Assembly (NCBI RefSeq): GCF_900107765.1
Contig: NZ_FNQY01000015.1
Span: 55,391 to 119,390, forward strand
Direction: 5' to 3'
Source: Arachidicoccus rhizosphaerae
GTDB taxonomy: Bacteria > Bacteroidota > Bacteroidia > Chitinophagales > Chitinophagaceae
DNA: 64,000 bases
Position 1 is the first letter of the stretch. Every line of letters starts with the position of its first letter. Of this stretch, positions 17,498 through 28,045 are shown one piece after another. The notes beneath the pieces were generated by a model that worked only from the letters and a program-made list of their open reading frames with translations, made no database searches and was not told the origin of the DNA. A program made the translations under genes and the position numbers.

Positions 17498-19918
17498 ATG
17501 ATCCATAAAAAAAACACCAGTTTACTCCTTTTAATAATTCTATGCAATACTTTATTGGCTACCGGCCAACATACAATTTATACCTTATCTCTTACCATTA
17601 AAGATATTACCTCAAAAAAAGCCCTTACAGGTGTCAATTTAAAAATCGGATCAAACAGTTTTATAAGTGACAGCCAAGGTGTTATCAGGATAAGACGTTC
17701 AACATATAAGAGCTTCCATGGTGTGTTTTCTATGGCAGGATATAGTGATCTAAATGTCCAATTCTATCCACAAAATACTATAGAAAAGGATAGCATATTT
17801 TTAACCCGGACCACGGGAGAATTGCAAGCTGTAACTATCAGAAGTTATTTGAGACCAAATGAAATTAATTCAATAGTGCCCGCAATGACCCTTCACGCTA
17901 AGGACTTAAATAAAACCAAAGGTGCCAACCTAGCACAGATACTTGAAACTATCCCAGGCGTCAATATTCTGAAAACAAGCAATACTATTGGCAAACCTAT
18001 TGTAGACGGATTATATGGAAATCGTGTTTTAGTCATTAACAATGGCGTCAAAATAGAAGGGCAGGCATGGGGCATAGAGCACGCACCTGAAGTTGATCCT
18101 TCAAATGCACAACAAATTTCTGTCACAAAAGGCGCTGACGCTGTCAGGTATGGCGCAGAAGCATTGGGTGGGGTAATTATCCTTTCCCCTGCTCCTCTTT
18201 CCTATAATGATTCTGCATTACATGGAGAACTTGTATTAAATGGTGCAACCAATGGGCGCGGCGGTTCTAGTTCTGCAGAAATAGGTAGCAGTTTTAACAG
18301 GATGCCACAACTGGCATGGCGTATCCATGGCTCTTACAAAAGATTGGGTAATTATAAAACCAAAGAATACTTTTTGGAAAATACCGGAATGGACCAAAAG
18401 AGTATTGGCGCAACTTTAGGATATCAGGGATCTCATTATGGAGGTCAGGTTTACTTTGATCAATATCAGACTGCTTTAGGAATTTTCATTGGTTCAGATA
18501 TAGGAAGCGTAGCAGATCTGTATGCCAGAATACATTCTAAAGGACCCTTTGAAGAGGGTACATTCAGCTATAAATATAATGCCCCTTATCAAACCGTAAA
18601 ACACCAACTTTTTAAAGTAAATACTTATTATAATACTAAAGACGGAAGTCACTTTGAAATCAAGTTTAACCTGCAAAAAGATTATAGAAAAGAATATGAC
18701 AAGCGCCGCTCGACCAGAGCAACCATACCGATTACAGATCTGGAACTCAGCACGAACACTCTGGAAGGTAGCTGGGAAAAAGTATTTGCAAAAAAATGGC
18801 ATACGACTGTCGGGGTTAACCTCAGAGGGCAAAGCAACTATAATGATACTATAACGCTTTCCAATCCGGTTATTCCCAATTATAGTGCAAACTCGGTCGG
18901 AATCTTTGGAATCGAACGGCTTACCTTAAATAAAAAAATAGAACTTGAGGCAGGAACCAGAATTGACTATCAGGCATTTAACGCAGCGGGCAGACGTTTC
19001 ATCTATCTTTATTATGACGATCAAGGCAATATAATACCTAATGCAGATGTTCCTTATTATGACGGCCATTTAACCTTACATGGCGGATACCACAACTATG
19101 GAGGTGACCGCACCTTCCAAAACCTTTCTTTTATCTTAGGCGGTCTTTGGCGCTCGGATCATAATTTGCAAATTCGTTCCAATCTCGGACTTGCATGGAG
19201 GGCACCCAATGCCGAAGAATTATATAGCTACGGCTTACATCAGAGCGTCCATGCAATTGAATATGGGGATAGCACCCTAAAAAGCGAACAAGGCTTTAAA
19301 TGGATAAATTCAATCACAAAAACAAGCAGCTTATTAGACTTTAATGTCAGTTTATATTTACAATATATTAAAAACTATATTTATTTAAATCCAACAAATA
19401 AATTTGAGCAAACCGTAACCGGAACCTATCCAGTTTTTGAAAACAAGCAGACCAATGCATTCCTGAAAGGAATAGATTTAGACGCAAAATACCACTTTGG
19501 TCAATCAGGGGAACTCTTCGAATATGAGCTAAAAGCATCAATATTACGAGCCTCCAACCTAACACAAAACAAATACCTTCCATTTATTCCTTCTGATAGA
19601 TTTACCAATTGCATTCAATACAATATACCCGCTTCTGAAAAATTGACAGAAGAATATGTACAATTATCCTATCTATTTGTTCTACGTCAAAATCGCTATA
19701 CAACTGGAAGTGATTTTTTAGCACCCCCACCCTCCTATGGTTTATTCGGAATATCTGCCGGAACTCGTATCACCTTAAAAGGGAATCGCACTCTTGACAT
19801 TAATTTTTCAATTGACAACTTACTGAATGAATCATATCGGGATTATATGGACCGATTCCGGTATTATGTTGATGAAATTGGCCGAAACATTCAGATACGC
19901 GCCATTTATAAATTTTAA
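17498..19918 (+). CDS. TonB-dependent receptor, ZnuD/metal-import-like
   Basis: An 806-residue outer-membrane receptor, not of SusC type. Signal peptide (SLLLLIILCNTLLATGQ), a short CarboxypepD_reg-like domain (about 28-105), a plug (about 125-240: LAQILETIPGVNIL, GNRVLVINNGVKIEGQAWGI, EHAPEVDPSNAQQISVTKGADAVRYGAEALGGVI), then a beta-barrel ending in LLNESYRDYMDRFRYYVDEIGRNIQIRAIYKF. The GVKIEGQ-WG-EHAPEVD segment and WRAPNAEELYSYGLHQ are characteristic of the receptor branch that includes zinc and copper importers such as ZnuD. The next gene, 37 bases on, encodes a lipoprotein and is probably co-transcribed. The upstream palindrome over the promoter suggests repression by a metal regulator. 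A siderophore or other small-molecule ligand cannot be excluded. Confidence 0.85.
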   Translation: MIHKKNTSLLLLIILCNTLLATGQHTIYTLSLTIKDITSKKALTGVNLKIGSNSFISDSQGVIRIRRSTYKSFHGVFSMAGYSDLNVQFYPQNTIEKDSIFLTRTTGELQAVTIRSYLRPNEINSIVPAMTLHAKDLNKTKGANLAQILETIPGVNILKTSNTIGKPIVDGLYGNRVLVINNGVKIEGQAWGIEHAPEVDPSNAQQISVTKGADAVRYGAEALGGVIILSPAPLSYNDSALHGELVLNGATNGRGGSSSAEIGSSFNRMPQLAWRIHGSYKRLGNYKTKEYFLENTGMDQKSIGATLGYQGSHYGGQVYFDQYQTALGIFIGSDIGSVADLYARIHSKGPFEEGTFSYKYNAPYQTVKHQLFKVNTYYNTKDGSHFEIKFNLQKDYRKEYDKRRSTRATIPITDLELSTNTLEGSWEKVFAKKWHTTVGVNLRGQSNYNDTITLSNPVIPNYSANSVGIFGIERLTLNKKIELEAGTRIDYQAFNAAGRRFIYLYYDDQGNIIPNADVPYYDGHLTLHGGYHNYGGDRTFQNLSFILGGLWRSDHNLQIRSNLGLAWRAPNAEELYSYGLHQSVHAIEYGDSTLKSEQGFKWINSITKTSSLLDFNVSLYLQYIKNYIYLNPTNKFEQTVTGTYPVFENKQTNAFLKGIDLDAKYHFGQSGELFEYELKASILRASNLTQNKYLPFIPSDRFTNCIQYNIPASEKLTEEYVQLSYLFVLRQNRYTTGSDFLAPPPSYGLFGISAGTRITLKGNRTLDINFSIDNLLNESYRDYMDRFRYYVDEIGRNIQIRAIYKF

Positions 19919-19955
19919 AAAGAATTTTTAAAAACCATCCAAAAAATCAAAAACA

Positions 19956-20729
19956 ATGAAAAAAACAGTAACTGGATTAGTTATCCTTGTATCAGGCATA
20001 TTCCTATTTGATGCCTGTTCAAAAACACCCGCAACAACAGGACAAAAAATTGCACCGCAGGAATTTATTTCTTCAACACAATTAACCATTACTCCAGGAC
20101 ATGCTTCGGGCATCGGAATAAATACCGTCTTTACCGCAGATGGTCAAGCCCAAACCCTGTATGTTGACGGAGCTACAGGGCAATATTTTACAATTCAGAA
20201 TGGTGACACAATTAAAGCTGAAACTCCTACTGTGACCATGAAATCAGACCATGATTATCATTTTGAAATACAATTTCGCGGAGAAGATGGCGCACCCAGT
20301 AATGATGAGTACACTGAGGAAGGTAATGAAGAAGAAGGCGCAAATATCCATCAATTTTTCTTTATCCCCGTAGCGACAGGCTCCGTTAAGCCAATCGACC
20401 AGTTAAATGATGATGGAGACCCTTTATTAGGCTATGTCAATCTACAAGGTCTGGAAGATCACGGAGGTTTAGATTACCAATATGCAGATAAAAGTGCGGA
20501 TGGATCTAAAAATTTAATGATTGGCCTGAATGGGTATTTTTCAATAGTTAAGGCAGGACAGTCTTTTGACCTTGTCGTGGATTTACGGCACGGAATACAA
20601 GATAAATTTATTAAAAACTATCCCTGGTATGATGCGGATTTTTCAAAGGCAGATAACGATGTAAATGCCCCTTACGGCGCTACTGATTTTGCCACTTTAT
20701 TCCACCTGCATATTCAAACCATTGAATAA
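19956..20729 (+). CDS. Acidic lipoprotein partner of the TonB receptor
   Basis: A 257-residue lipoprotein: MKKTVTGLVILVSGIFLFDAC ends in a lipobox Cys at residue 21. I do not recognise a named domain. The protein is acidic, with a short Glu-rich stretch (EYTEEGNEEEG) near the middle and repeated His in beta-strand-like segments (DYHFEIQF, NIHQFFFIP, ATLFHLHIQTIE at the C-terminus). It follows the receptor gene by 37 bases and is followed by a strong terminator, so the two form an operon. A role in binding the imported metal or complex at the outer membrane is plausible from the His/acidic content and the context, but is inference. It could equally be a structural companion of the receptor. 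Confidence 0.75.
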   Translation: MKKTVTGLVILVSGIFLFDACSKTPATTGQKIAPQEFISSTQLTITPGHASGIGINTVFTADGQAQTLYVDGATGQYFTIQNGDTIKAETPTVTMKSDHDYHFEIQFRGEDGAPSNDEYTEEGNEEEGANIHQFFFIPVATGSVKPIDQLNDDGDPLLGYVNLQGLEDHGGLDYQYADKSADGSKNLMIGLNGYFSIVKAGQSFDLVVDLRHGIQDKFIKNYPWYDADFSKADNDVNAPYGATDFATLFHLHIQTIE

Positions 20730-20760
20730 GAATCAATAACAGAGATTTGTCAAATTTAAA

Positions 20761-20794
20761 AAAGCATAAAACCCTAGTAGTTTTATGCTTTTTA
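20761..20794 (+). terminator. Rho-independent terminator
   Basis: Perfect 12-bp stem AAAGCATAAAAC (20761-20772) / GTTTTATGCTTT (20780-20791) followed by T residues, 31 bases after the lipoprotein stop. It closes the receptor/lipoprotein operon. Confidence 0.88.
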
Positions 20795-20995
20795 ATTTAT
20801 AGGCTGATAAACTATATTAATAAAGCCTAAATATTGTCAATAGTTAAAATCTTCATATTTTATGTCAAAATCATACAAAACAAAACAATAAATATCTGTA
20901 ATTTATTAAATGATAATATATTAATTGTGCCGTGCTTAATCAAGTGTTAAATAAAATAAAAAGCATTAATTTCACCATTTAAAATATACCTGATT

Positions 20996-21553
20996 TTGCT
21001 GGAAGAAATAATGAATGGTGACCAAAAAGCATTTCACGACTTCTACCTTTTGTGGGAGACGCGGATATATTCATATTTTCTAAATAGAACAGGAGATTAC
21101 ATGCAGAGCCAAGAATTAACTCAAAATACGTTTATAAAAATATGGGAGTATCGGTCTACTTTATCTAATGAACATAAATTAGAAACTCAATTATTTAGAA
21201 AAGCAAAACTTATTTATATAGATTGGTTGAGGCTTCAAACAACCATACAAAAACGGAAAGTAGCAGAAAAAAGCTACGCAGAAATAACTTCCAGTGATTC
21301 GATGAATGTCCAACAACCGTCATTAGAAACCTTGCCGGAGAAATTGGAAAAAGCAATCTGTCATTTGCCTCCCATGCGTCAAAAAGTATTGAGACTTTCA
21401 CATATTCAAGGTTATGCCTATAAAGAAATTGCCAATGAACTTAAAATATCCGAAAAAACGGTTGACAATCATATTAATAAGGCTCTCAAGCAATTACGCC
21501 AAATATTAAGCGGAATAGTATTAGCTCTTCTTTTAATAATAAAATTTATTTAA
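20996..21553 (+). CDS. ECF-type RNA polymerase sigma factor (sigma-70 family)
   Basis: A 185-residue sigma factor with regions 2 and 4. Region 2 includes GDQKAFHDFYLLWETRIYSYFLNRTGDYMQSQELTQNTFIKIWEYR; region 4 includes LEKAICHLPPMRQKVLRLSHIQGYAYKEIANELKISEKTVDNHINKALKQLR. A C-terminal hydrophobic tail (GIVLALLLIIKF) is unusual for a cytoplasmic sigma factor. The start is uncertain: the TTG at 20996 retains the usual LLEEIMNGDQKAF opening, while the first ATG is at 21011 (MNGDQKAF), so TTG is preferred. It precedes an anti-sigma gene and a SusC/SusD pair, the standard Bacteroidota arrangement, and should direct their transcription when released by the anti-sigma factor. Confidence 0.92.
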   Translation: MLEEIMNGDQKAFHDFYLLWETRIYSYFLNRTGDYMQSQELTQNTFIKIWEYRSTLSNEHKLETQLFRKAKLIYIDWLRLQTTIQKRKVAEKSYAEITSSDSMNVQQPSLETLPEKLEKAICHLPPMRQKVLRLSHIQGYAYKEIANELKISEKTVDNHINKALKQLRQILSGIVLALLLIIKFI

Positions 21554-21611
21554 TTTTCTTTAACGAGAATAGGGGATTTTTTATTTCCAAACGTTACTAC
21601 TCCTATAACAA

Positions 21612-22670
21612 ATGAATAGCGTATTCACAACTGAAGAAATAAAAAGGTTTCTAAATAACGAGCTAGATGAACTATTAAAAGATAATAAAGCAGAAAAAAT
21701 TGCTGAATACCTTAAGAGTTTATCTGATGAAGAATTAAATCAAATATTACCTGACCAGGAGTTTGAACAAATCCAACCTGCAATTATACCCAAAGTAATT
21801 CGGGTTAAAATGCATAAAAATATTAAAAGACAAATAAACGGGCAAGGTAACTGGTACAAAATATTATTAATAGCAGCCTGTTTGATAGGGTTAGTATTTG
21901 CCGGATATTATCTATTAAATATCACAATAAACCCAACCAGCAATTTGCCTTTGACTCAGGATCTGGCTAGAACCATTATAACCAATAAAACAAAATCAGA
22001 TTCATACATACATCTACCAGATGGCAGTGGGGTATTATTAAAACCAGAGGCGCAAATAAGCTACTTAAGCAATTTCACACAAAACCGTTTTGTGTACATG
22101 CAGGGAAATGCAAGATTTGATGTACTTCATAATCCTAATAAACCATTTTCCGTAATTGCCAATGGCATTGGCACCTTGGATATTGGAACCTCATTTTGGG
22201 TAAATAACAATAAAAGCAAGGGAGAGGTAACCGTTACACTTCTAGAAGGAAGCATCGCAGTGAAATCTATCCAAAATAACATTCCAGAAAAAAATATATA
22301 TTTAAAACCTGGGCAAAAAATAAAAATATCAAAAATAAAAGGGAACTATATAGTAAGCAATACGCAACAAAGGAAGGAATCGAAAATATTATCAGACTAT
22401 GGCGCAATTACCTCAAATAAACAAGTACAAACAAATTGGACCAATGAAGCTTTCAGCTTTTCAAAATCTCCATTGCAAAATGTCTTTGAGCAACTATCCG
22501 CCAGGTACCATGTAGAGATAACAGTGAACCCCGCAATCCTTAAAGACAGAGAATTTACAGGAAAGATTATGTATGGAGATTCCTTAAATATCTTATTGGA
22601 TGCTATCTGCAACTTAAACCAGTTGAAATATAATAGAAAGGGAAATAAGATTCAAATAACAAATAAATAA
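21612..22670 (+). CDS. FecR-family anti-sigma factor
   Basis: A 352-residue single-pass membrane protein. The cytoplasmic N-terminus (about 1-85) is followed by a transmembrane helix (ILLIAACLIGLVFAGYYLLNI), the periplasmic FecR domain (about 115-230: SDSYIHLPDGSGVLLKPEAQISYLSNF, GNARFDVLHNPNKPFSVIANGIGTLDIGTSFWV, VTVTLLEGSIAVK) and the C-terminal DUF4974 domain (QNVFEQLSARYHVEITVNPAILKDREFTGKI … ILLDAICNLNQLKY). It holds the ECF sigma factor encoded just upstream and relays a signal from the outer-membrane SusC. It starts 58 bases after the sigma stop and is followed by SusC after 80 bases. Confidence 0.94.
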   Translation: MNSVFTTEEIKRFLNNELDELLKDNKAEKIAEYLKSLSDEELNQILPDQEFEQIQPAIIPKVIRVKMHKNIKRQINGQGNWYKILLIAACLIGLVFAGYYLLNITINPTSNLPLTQDLARTIITNKTKSDSYIHLPDGSGVLLKPEAQISYLSNFTQNRFVYMQGNARFDVLHNPNKPFSVIANGIGTLDIGTSFWVNNNKSKGEVTVTLLEGSIAVKSIQNNIPEKNIYLKPGQKIKISKIKGNYIVSNTQQRKESKILSDYGAITSNKQVQTNWTNEAFSFSKSPLQNVFEQLSARYHVEITVNPAILKDREFTGKIMYGDSLNILLDAICNLNQLKYNRKGNKIQITNK

Positions 22671-22750
22671 TTTTAATTAAAAAAATATTACATCTGCCAA
22701 AAACAGATGCTGGCCATTTTATGTCCTATCACTCATAAAAATAAATATTC

Positions 22751-25700
22751 ATGAAGTTCAAAGCAGGATTAGGATTTCTCCTAATGATTTGTTCAGGAGG
22801 ATTGTACGCGCAGCAGTCCACATCAGTCAGGGGTAATGTTCTTACAGAATCTGGGGTAACACTAGAAGGAGTCTCTGTTAAGGTAATAGATAAGCAGACT
22901 CAAAAAACTGACCAAGTACTAAGTGACTCAACAGGTACATTTACTATTGATATGTTACCAGGACATCCATATAATCTATATTTCAGCTATATAGGTTATA
23001 ATAATGACTCTATCATTAATTTTATAGTTTCAAATGGAGAGAAGAGCACTATTATGATGCGTTTGCAACATAATGATGCCGCCTTATCGGATGTTATAAT
23101 TGTAGGTTATGGTACACAGAAGAAAATAGACCTATCCGGAGCTGTACAACAAGTTTCAGGAGAAGTGTTAGATAATCGCCCTATAAATAACCTAGGAGCT
23201 GGACTAGAAGGAGTCATTCCGAACTTGCAAATCACACAGAATAGTGCTGCACCCGGCCAAGGAGCAAGCTTTAATATTCGGGGCTATACAAGTATCAATG
23301 GAGGCTCTCCCCTCATACTTGTTGATGGAGTAGTTCAAGACCCGAACCTAGTCAACCCCAATGATGTAGCAAGTGTTACTGTCTTAAAAGATGCGGCATC
23401 TGCAGCTATTTATGGATCACGAGCTGCTTATGGAGTCATTCTGATTACGACAAAAACAGGAAAACATAATCAGGCTCCTACGATCAAGCTAAGTAGCTCT
23501 TATGCCACCAATAAGTTACTGGTGAATCCTAAATACATGAATTCCTTGGAATATATTAATTATATGGATACCGCCAGTATCAATGCAGGCAATGGCGCTT
23601 ATTTTTCACAAAGAATCAGAGACGGTGTAACAGCCTATTACAATGACCCGGCAAACAATCCATATGTTTTATACGATCCAAGTATAGATATAAGCGGATA
23701 TTATACATATGTAGGGAATACCGATTGGACAGATGCTTTATACAAATCTGGGAGTTTACAACAAAATAACATATCCCTTAGCGGAGGTTCTGAAAAGACA
23801 TCATATTACATGTCGTATGGCGATTCCAGACAAAATGGAATGCTTGCATCCTATCACGATTATTACCAACGTCATAATATCAACATGAATATCGCATCTG
23901 ATATTACATCCTGGTTAACTGTTTCTGGCAAGTTACGTTACACCTATACATATGAAGATCATCCCTCTGGAGGCAGTAATGGCAATTCAGGGATAACTGC
24001 AAGCAGTGGGCAACTTAAGAACGATTTGCGTCCTTTAATGCCAATAAAACACCCCGATGGGAACTGGGCCGGTCAAGGTTCATTCACCAATCCATTTGCC
24101 GTAGGCGCGGAAGGCGGACATAGCCAAACCAAGAAAAATGATCTCTGGTTAACTGCAGCAGTAGCTGTCCACCCGATTAAGGATTGGAACATAAATCTAG
24201 ATTATACCTTTAATCCATATTCAAGTAATAACGAGTTTACAACAAGGTTATTTAAGGAATATCACGCAGACGGCACATTCAACTATTATCCCTGGACCAA
24301 TCCCAATGAGATTAATCTAACCAATGATAATGACTATTATCATGCTCTCAACCTATATAGTGACTACAGCAAAAACTTTGGACTTCACCATTTTAAATTA
24401 TTGGGTGGATATAATGAAGAGGTAAAACAATTTAAAAGCACTTATGCAGGACGAACTAATCTTATTGATAATGATCTGGCAGCTATTAATCGGGCTACAG
24501 GAGTACAAACCGTAGATGGCAGTATAGAAAGCTGGGCAGTACAAGGATATTTCGCTAGACTGAATTACGATTATGACAATAAGTATTTCCTAGAATTCAA
24601 CGGAAGATATGATGGCTCCAGCAGATTCGAGCCGGGACACCGTTATGTCATGGCACCCTCCGTTTCTGGTGCATGGAGAATCTCTCAAGAAAACTTTTGG
24701 AAAAACAATTCCGGGTTAAACAATATTATAAATGAGTTTAAAATAAGGGGTTCCTATGGAACATTAGGAAACCAACTAACTGATAATGGAGATTACTTCC
24801 CTTATGTTTCAGACTATGCCATTAATACTGAGCTTGGCTACATATTAGGATCCGACAAAAGCTTACCAGTATCGGTAGCACCTGGTGCATTAGTTAATCC
24901 AAATTTTACATGGGAAAAGGTCAGACAATGGAATATTGGTGCTGATTTAGAGTTCCTGCAACACAGGCTATCAGCAACTATTGATGTTTACACAAGGTAT
25001 ACAATTGGTATGCTAACAGCTGGGCAATCCTTGCCTGCGATTTTGGGAGCATCTGTTCCTGTCGAAAATGCAGCAGATTTAAAAACAAAAGGTTGGGAAC
25101 TAAATCTAAACTGGCACGACAAAATCAGTGAAGAAATAAGTTATCGTCTTGGATTCAATGTTTCTAATTCAAAAGCTTTCATAACCAAATACGATAATCC
25201 GACTAATTACCTTGGAGATTTATATGTGGGGAAGCAAATTGGCGAAATTTGGGGATTTAAAACAGCAGGCCTTTTTCAAAGCCAGCAGGATGTTAATAAT
25301 TGGGTCGATCAATCACAGTTATACAGTGGCTCATGGAACCCAGGGGATGTAAAATACGTAGATTTAAATGGGGACGGCAAAATTAATAACGGAAATAACA
25401 CTTTAGATTCTACTGGTGATTTAAGAATAATTGGAAATAGCAATCCACAATATCTATTTGGCTTTAATGGAGGCTTTACCTGGAAAAATTTAGACATTAG
25501 TTTGTTCTTCCAAGGAGTAGGCAAACAGGATTTCACGCCCGACAATAGATTTTACGGCATTAATAGTCAATGGGATGTTCCAATGGAATTAGCTTCCGAC
25601 TTCTGGAGTTATGAAAATACAAATGCATATTTACCCCGGCCTTATATAGACGGAGGACACGGAAACCGAGGTAGTGGTTATGGTACACCGGACAGATATT

Positions 25701-25927
25701 TACAAAGTGCAGCCTACATCAGGCTGAAACAATTGACAATATCCTATAATTTAATCTGCCCTTGGATGAAAAGGGCTAAAATTGATAATGTCCAATTATA
25801 TTTAACTGGTCAGAATATCTTAACCATTACTGGATTATCAAAATTATATGACCCAGAAAACCTGAACCTTATGGGATATCCAAATACAAAATCCTTTTCT
25901 GCAGGGATCAATATAACACTTAAATAA
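22751..25927 (+). CDS. SusC/RagA family TonB-linked outer-membrane transporter (sigma/anti-sigma cluster)
   Basis: A 1058-residue SusC-type importer. Signal peptide [21 protein letters not shown], CarboxypepD_reg-like domain (about 24-100: [21 protein letters not shown]), TonB-box region ([22 protein letters not shown]), plug with SusC signature ([50 protein letters not shown]) and barrel with the usual C-terminal [17 protein letters not shown] segment ([27 protein letters not shown]). Receptors controlled by a FecR protein usually carry an N-terminal STN domain that contacts the anti-sigma factor; this protein goes directly from signal peptide to the CarboxypepD_reg-like domain. It pairs with the SusD gene 8 bases downstream. 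No enzymes are encoded nearby, so the substrate cannot be inferred. Confidence 0.95.
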   Translation: MKFKAGLGFLLMICSGGLYAQQSTSVRGNVLTESGVTLEGVSVKVIDKQTQKTDQVLSDSTGTFTIDMLPGHPYNLYFSYIGYNNDSIINFIVSNGEKSTIMMRLQHNDAALSDVIIVGYGTQKKIDLSGAVQQVSGEVLDNRPINNLGAGLEGVIPNLQITQNSAAPGQGASFNIRGYTSINGGSPLILVDGVVQDPNLVNPNDVASVTVLKDAASAAIYGSRAAYGVILITTKTGKHNQAPTIKLSSSYATNKLLVNPKYMNSLEYINYMDTASINAGNGAYFSQRIRDGVTAYYNDPANNPYVLYDPSIDISGYYTYVGNTDWTDALYKSGSLQQNNISLSGGSEKTSYYMSYGDSRQNGMLASYHDYYQRHNINMNIASDITSWLTVSGKLRYTYTYEDHPSGGSNGNSGITASSGQLKNDLRPLMPIKHPDGNWAGQGSFTNPFAVGAEGGHSQTKKNDLWLTAAVAVHPIKDWNINLDYTFNPYSSNNEFTTRLFKEYHADGTFNYYPWTNPNEINLTNDNDYYHALNLYSDYSKNFGLHHFKLLGGYNEEVKQFKSTYAGRTNLIDNDLAAINRATGVQTVDGSIESWAVQGYFARLNYDYDNKYFLEFNGRYDGSSRFEPGHRYVMAPSVSGAWRISQENFWKNNSGLNNIINEFKIRGSYGTLGNQLTDNGDYFPYVSDYAINTELGYILGSDKSLPVSVAPGALVNPNFTWEKVRQWNIGADLEFLQHRLSATIDVYTRYTIGMLTAGQSLPAILGASVPVENAADLKTKGWELNLNWHDKISEEISYRLGFNVSNSKAFITKYDNPTNYLGDLYVGKQIGEIWGFKTAGLFQSQQDVNNWVDQSQLYSGSWNPGDVKYVDLNGDGKINNGNNTLDSTGDLRIIGNSNPQYLFGFNGGFTWKNLDISLFFQGVGKQDFTPDNRFYGINSQWDVPMELASDFWSYENTNAYLPRPYIDGGHGNRGSGYGTPDRYLQSAAYIRLKQLTISYNLICPWMKRAKIDNVQLYLTGQNILTITGLSKLYDPENLNLMGYPNTKSFSAGINITLK

Positions 25928-25935
25928 TTTTTACC

Positions 25936-27750
25936 ATGAAAAATAAAAAATTAATCTTATCCCTACTTTCTTTCTGCCTCATTATTGGATCAATTAGCTG
26001 TTCGAAGGTACTTGATAGACAACCGCAAGATGCCATTACGGACTTAAATTACTGGCAGACAACAGATGAATTAAAACTGTATTGTAATAACTTTTATCCA
26101 GATTTAGCTACGCCGTCTGCTACATCAGATAATCAAAGTGATAATTGCGTTCCCAATACACCTAATGATTACCTTTACGGTTTAACAACGGTACCATCAA
26201 GCGGCGGTGGCTGGGCTTATACCAACTGGACATATATCCGGAATGCAAATTACTTCCTAACACATTACCAGACAGCCACTGGCGAACAGGATGAAATAAA
26301 TGAATACCTTGGAGAGATATATTTTTTCAGGGCTTACGAGTATTTCAATAAAGTAAAAACTTTTGGAGACGTTCCTTGGATAAACAAAGACTTAAATGTG
26401 AATGACAGTAGTTTTTTGTATGCCCCCAGAACAGATCGAAAAATTGTAATTGACAGTATAATAGCTGATCTTAATAAATCAATTGAATTACTACCATTGC
26501 CATCAAGCGTTGAACTAGGCAGGTTGCACAAATATGCTGCAGAGCAAATGCTAGCTCGTGTCTGTCTTTATGAAGGTACCTGGATGAAATATAGAAATCA
26601 ATCAGGATGGGAGGAATATTTAGAAAAAGGCGTTACTGCTTCAAAAGACATTATGGATAATGGAGGATATTCTATATATAAACCAGATGCTGCCTATTAT
26701 TTTAAGGATGGAGATTTGGTTGACAGCAAAACTAATACGGTGGCTAATAAAGATTATCCACTCTATTACAGAGAGCAATTTATCCAGGAAGATCTAACCA
26801 CAAATCCAGAATGTGTATTACCTAAAATTTACAGGCTTGATCAGTTAACACATCAACTTTCAAGGTCGGTCAATGAGTCAGGTTCTGGTGTAAGTAAAGA
26901 TTTAATTGATGATTTTTTGTGTACAGACGGCAAACCAATTGCGCTTAGTTCTTTATATAAAGGAGACGACTCCACAGCTATCGAATTTCAGAACAGAGAT
27001 CCAAGACTTAGAAACGAAATAGACAATCGTTTTTTACCTTATTATTTAAATGGAACAATACCCGTGTCTAATTATTTATCAGACATCAGTAGTTCTTCTC
27101 CGACTGGATTTATGGCATCTAAATTCCGTAGTCCCGTTCCAGCCCAAAATGAAGCTAATCAGACAACTTATGACCTCTACATATTTAGATATGCTGAAGT
27201 ACTTTTAATATATGCCGAGGCTAAGGCAGAACTAGGAACAATTACCCAAGGAGATTTAGATATAAGTATTAATAAACTAAGAAGCCGACTGGACGAACCA
27301 TCCTTACCAGATGGTAAAATGGCAAGGCTAACTATCAATCCTCCAACAGATCCCAATGCCACGATCAACGGCACTCCCCGTTATGGCTACACAATATCAC
27401 CATTAATCTACGAAATCCGTAGAGAAAGAAGAATAGAGCTAGCTTTTGAAGGATTCAGATGGGATGATATTGTTCGATGGAAAGCAGGTAAATTGTTAGA
27501 AAATCCAAATACCGTTTACGGAATAGTAGCAAGTGATGCAGTCCAAAAAGAATATGACAATTACTTTGGATCCAAAATATTCAGCGGTGTAAATATCACT
27601 ACCTACGACGATTGGGATGGCACTAAAAAATTAATAGCTCCTTACACTGTTTCGATGCGTAAATGGAATGACAAGTTATATCTAAGTCCAATCCCAAGCG
27701 ACCAGATATTACTTAGTAAAGGAAATATGGAACAAAACCCAGGTTGGTAA
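25936..27750 (+). CDS. RagB/SusD family lipoprotein
   Basis: A 604-residue SusD-like protein with a lipobox signal peptide (SFCLIIGSISC, Cys22). The family TPR helix EIYFFRAYEYFNKVKTFGDVPWINKDL and the C-terminal signatures YIFRYAEVLLIYAEAKAEL, INKLRSRLDEPSLPDG and YEIRRERRIELAFEGFRWDDIVRWKAG are all present. It is the surface substrate-binding partner of the SusC encoded eight bases upstream. The operon ends at a strong terminator 40 bases downstream. Ligand unknown. Confidence 0.95.
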   Translation: MKNKKLILSLLSFCLIIGSISCSKVLDRQPQDAITDLNYWQTTDELKLYCNNFYPDLATPSATSDNQSDNCVPNTPNDYLYGLTTVPSSGGGWAYTNWTYIRNANYFLTHYQTATGEQDEINEYLGEIYFFRAYEYFNKVKTFGDVPWINKDLNVNDSSFLYAPRTDRKIVIDSIIADLNKSIELLPLPSSVELGRLHKYAAEQMLARVCLYEGTWMKYRNQSGWEEYLEKGVTASKDIMDNGGYSIYKPDAAYYFKDGDLVDSKTNTVANKDYPLYYREQFIQEDLTTNPECVLPKIYRLDQLTHQLSRSVNESGSGVSKDLIDDFLCTDGKPIALSSLYKGDDSTAIEFQNRDPRLRNEIDNRFLPYYLNGTIPVSNYLSDISSSSPTGFMASKFRSPVPAQNEANQTTYDLYIFRYAEVLLIYAEAKAELGTITQGDLDISINKLRSRLDEPSLPDGKMARLTINPPTDPNATINGTPRYGYTISPLIYEIRRERRIELAFEGFRWDDIVRWKAGKLLENPNTVYGIVASDAVQKEYDNYFGSKIFSGVNITTYDDWDGTKKLIAPYTVSMRKWNDKLYLSPIPSDQILLSKGNMEQNPGW

Positions 27751-27790
27751 AAAGCTAATAATTAATAAATAAAATTAAAGAACTTAAACA

Positions 27791-27833
27791 AAAGGCAACA
27801 GCATTCGTAACAGCTGTTGCCTTTTGTTTTTTT
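27791..27833 (+). terminator. Rho-independent terminator after SusD
   Basis: Stem AAAGGCAACAGC (27791-27802) pairs with GCTGTTGCCTTT (27813-27824), followed by TTGTTTTTTT. Confidence 0.9.
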
Positions 27834-27875
27834 ACTGATAAATTCATACATACTCTTATCTGACAATTGCTATAT

Positions 27876-27905
27876 AAAAAGGGTGAAGAAATAAATTCTT
27901 CACCC
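27876..27905 (-). terminator. Rho-independent terminator of the metal-efflux operon
   Basis: Perfect 10-bp stem GGGTGAAGAA / TTCTTCACCC (27881-27890 with 27896-27905) with an A-tract on its left, i.e. a U-tract when read on the minus strand. It lies 140 bases past the end of the RND pump gene. Confidence 0.78.
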
Positions 27906-28045
27906 CAAAATCCAAGGTAGTCTAGATTGTACTCATCTCTCTAAACCGACCTCTTCTTTTTACTCCATAACAAGTTTTCATAAACTCAAAATCTCCTAAA
28001 TAACACATATTATTTAATTGATATTCAATCAATTAAGATCTTACG

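Noticed and set aside
21554..21611. Possible extra small gene between sigma factor and FecR
   Set aside because: Only 58 bases, with no open frame of useful size.
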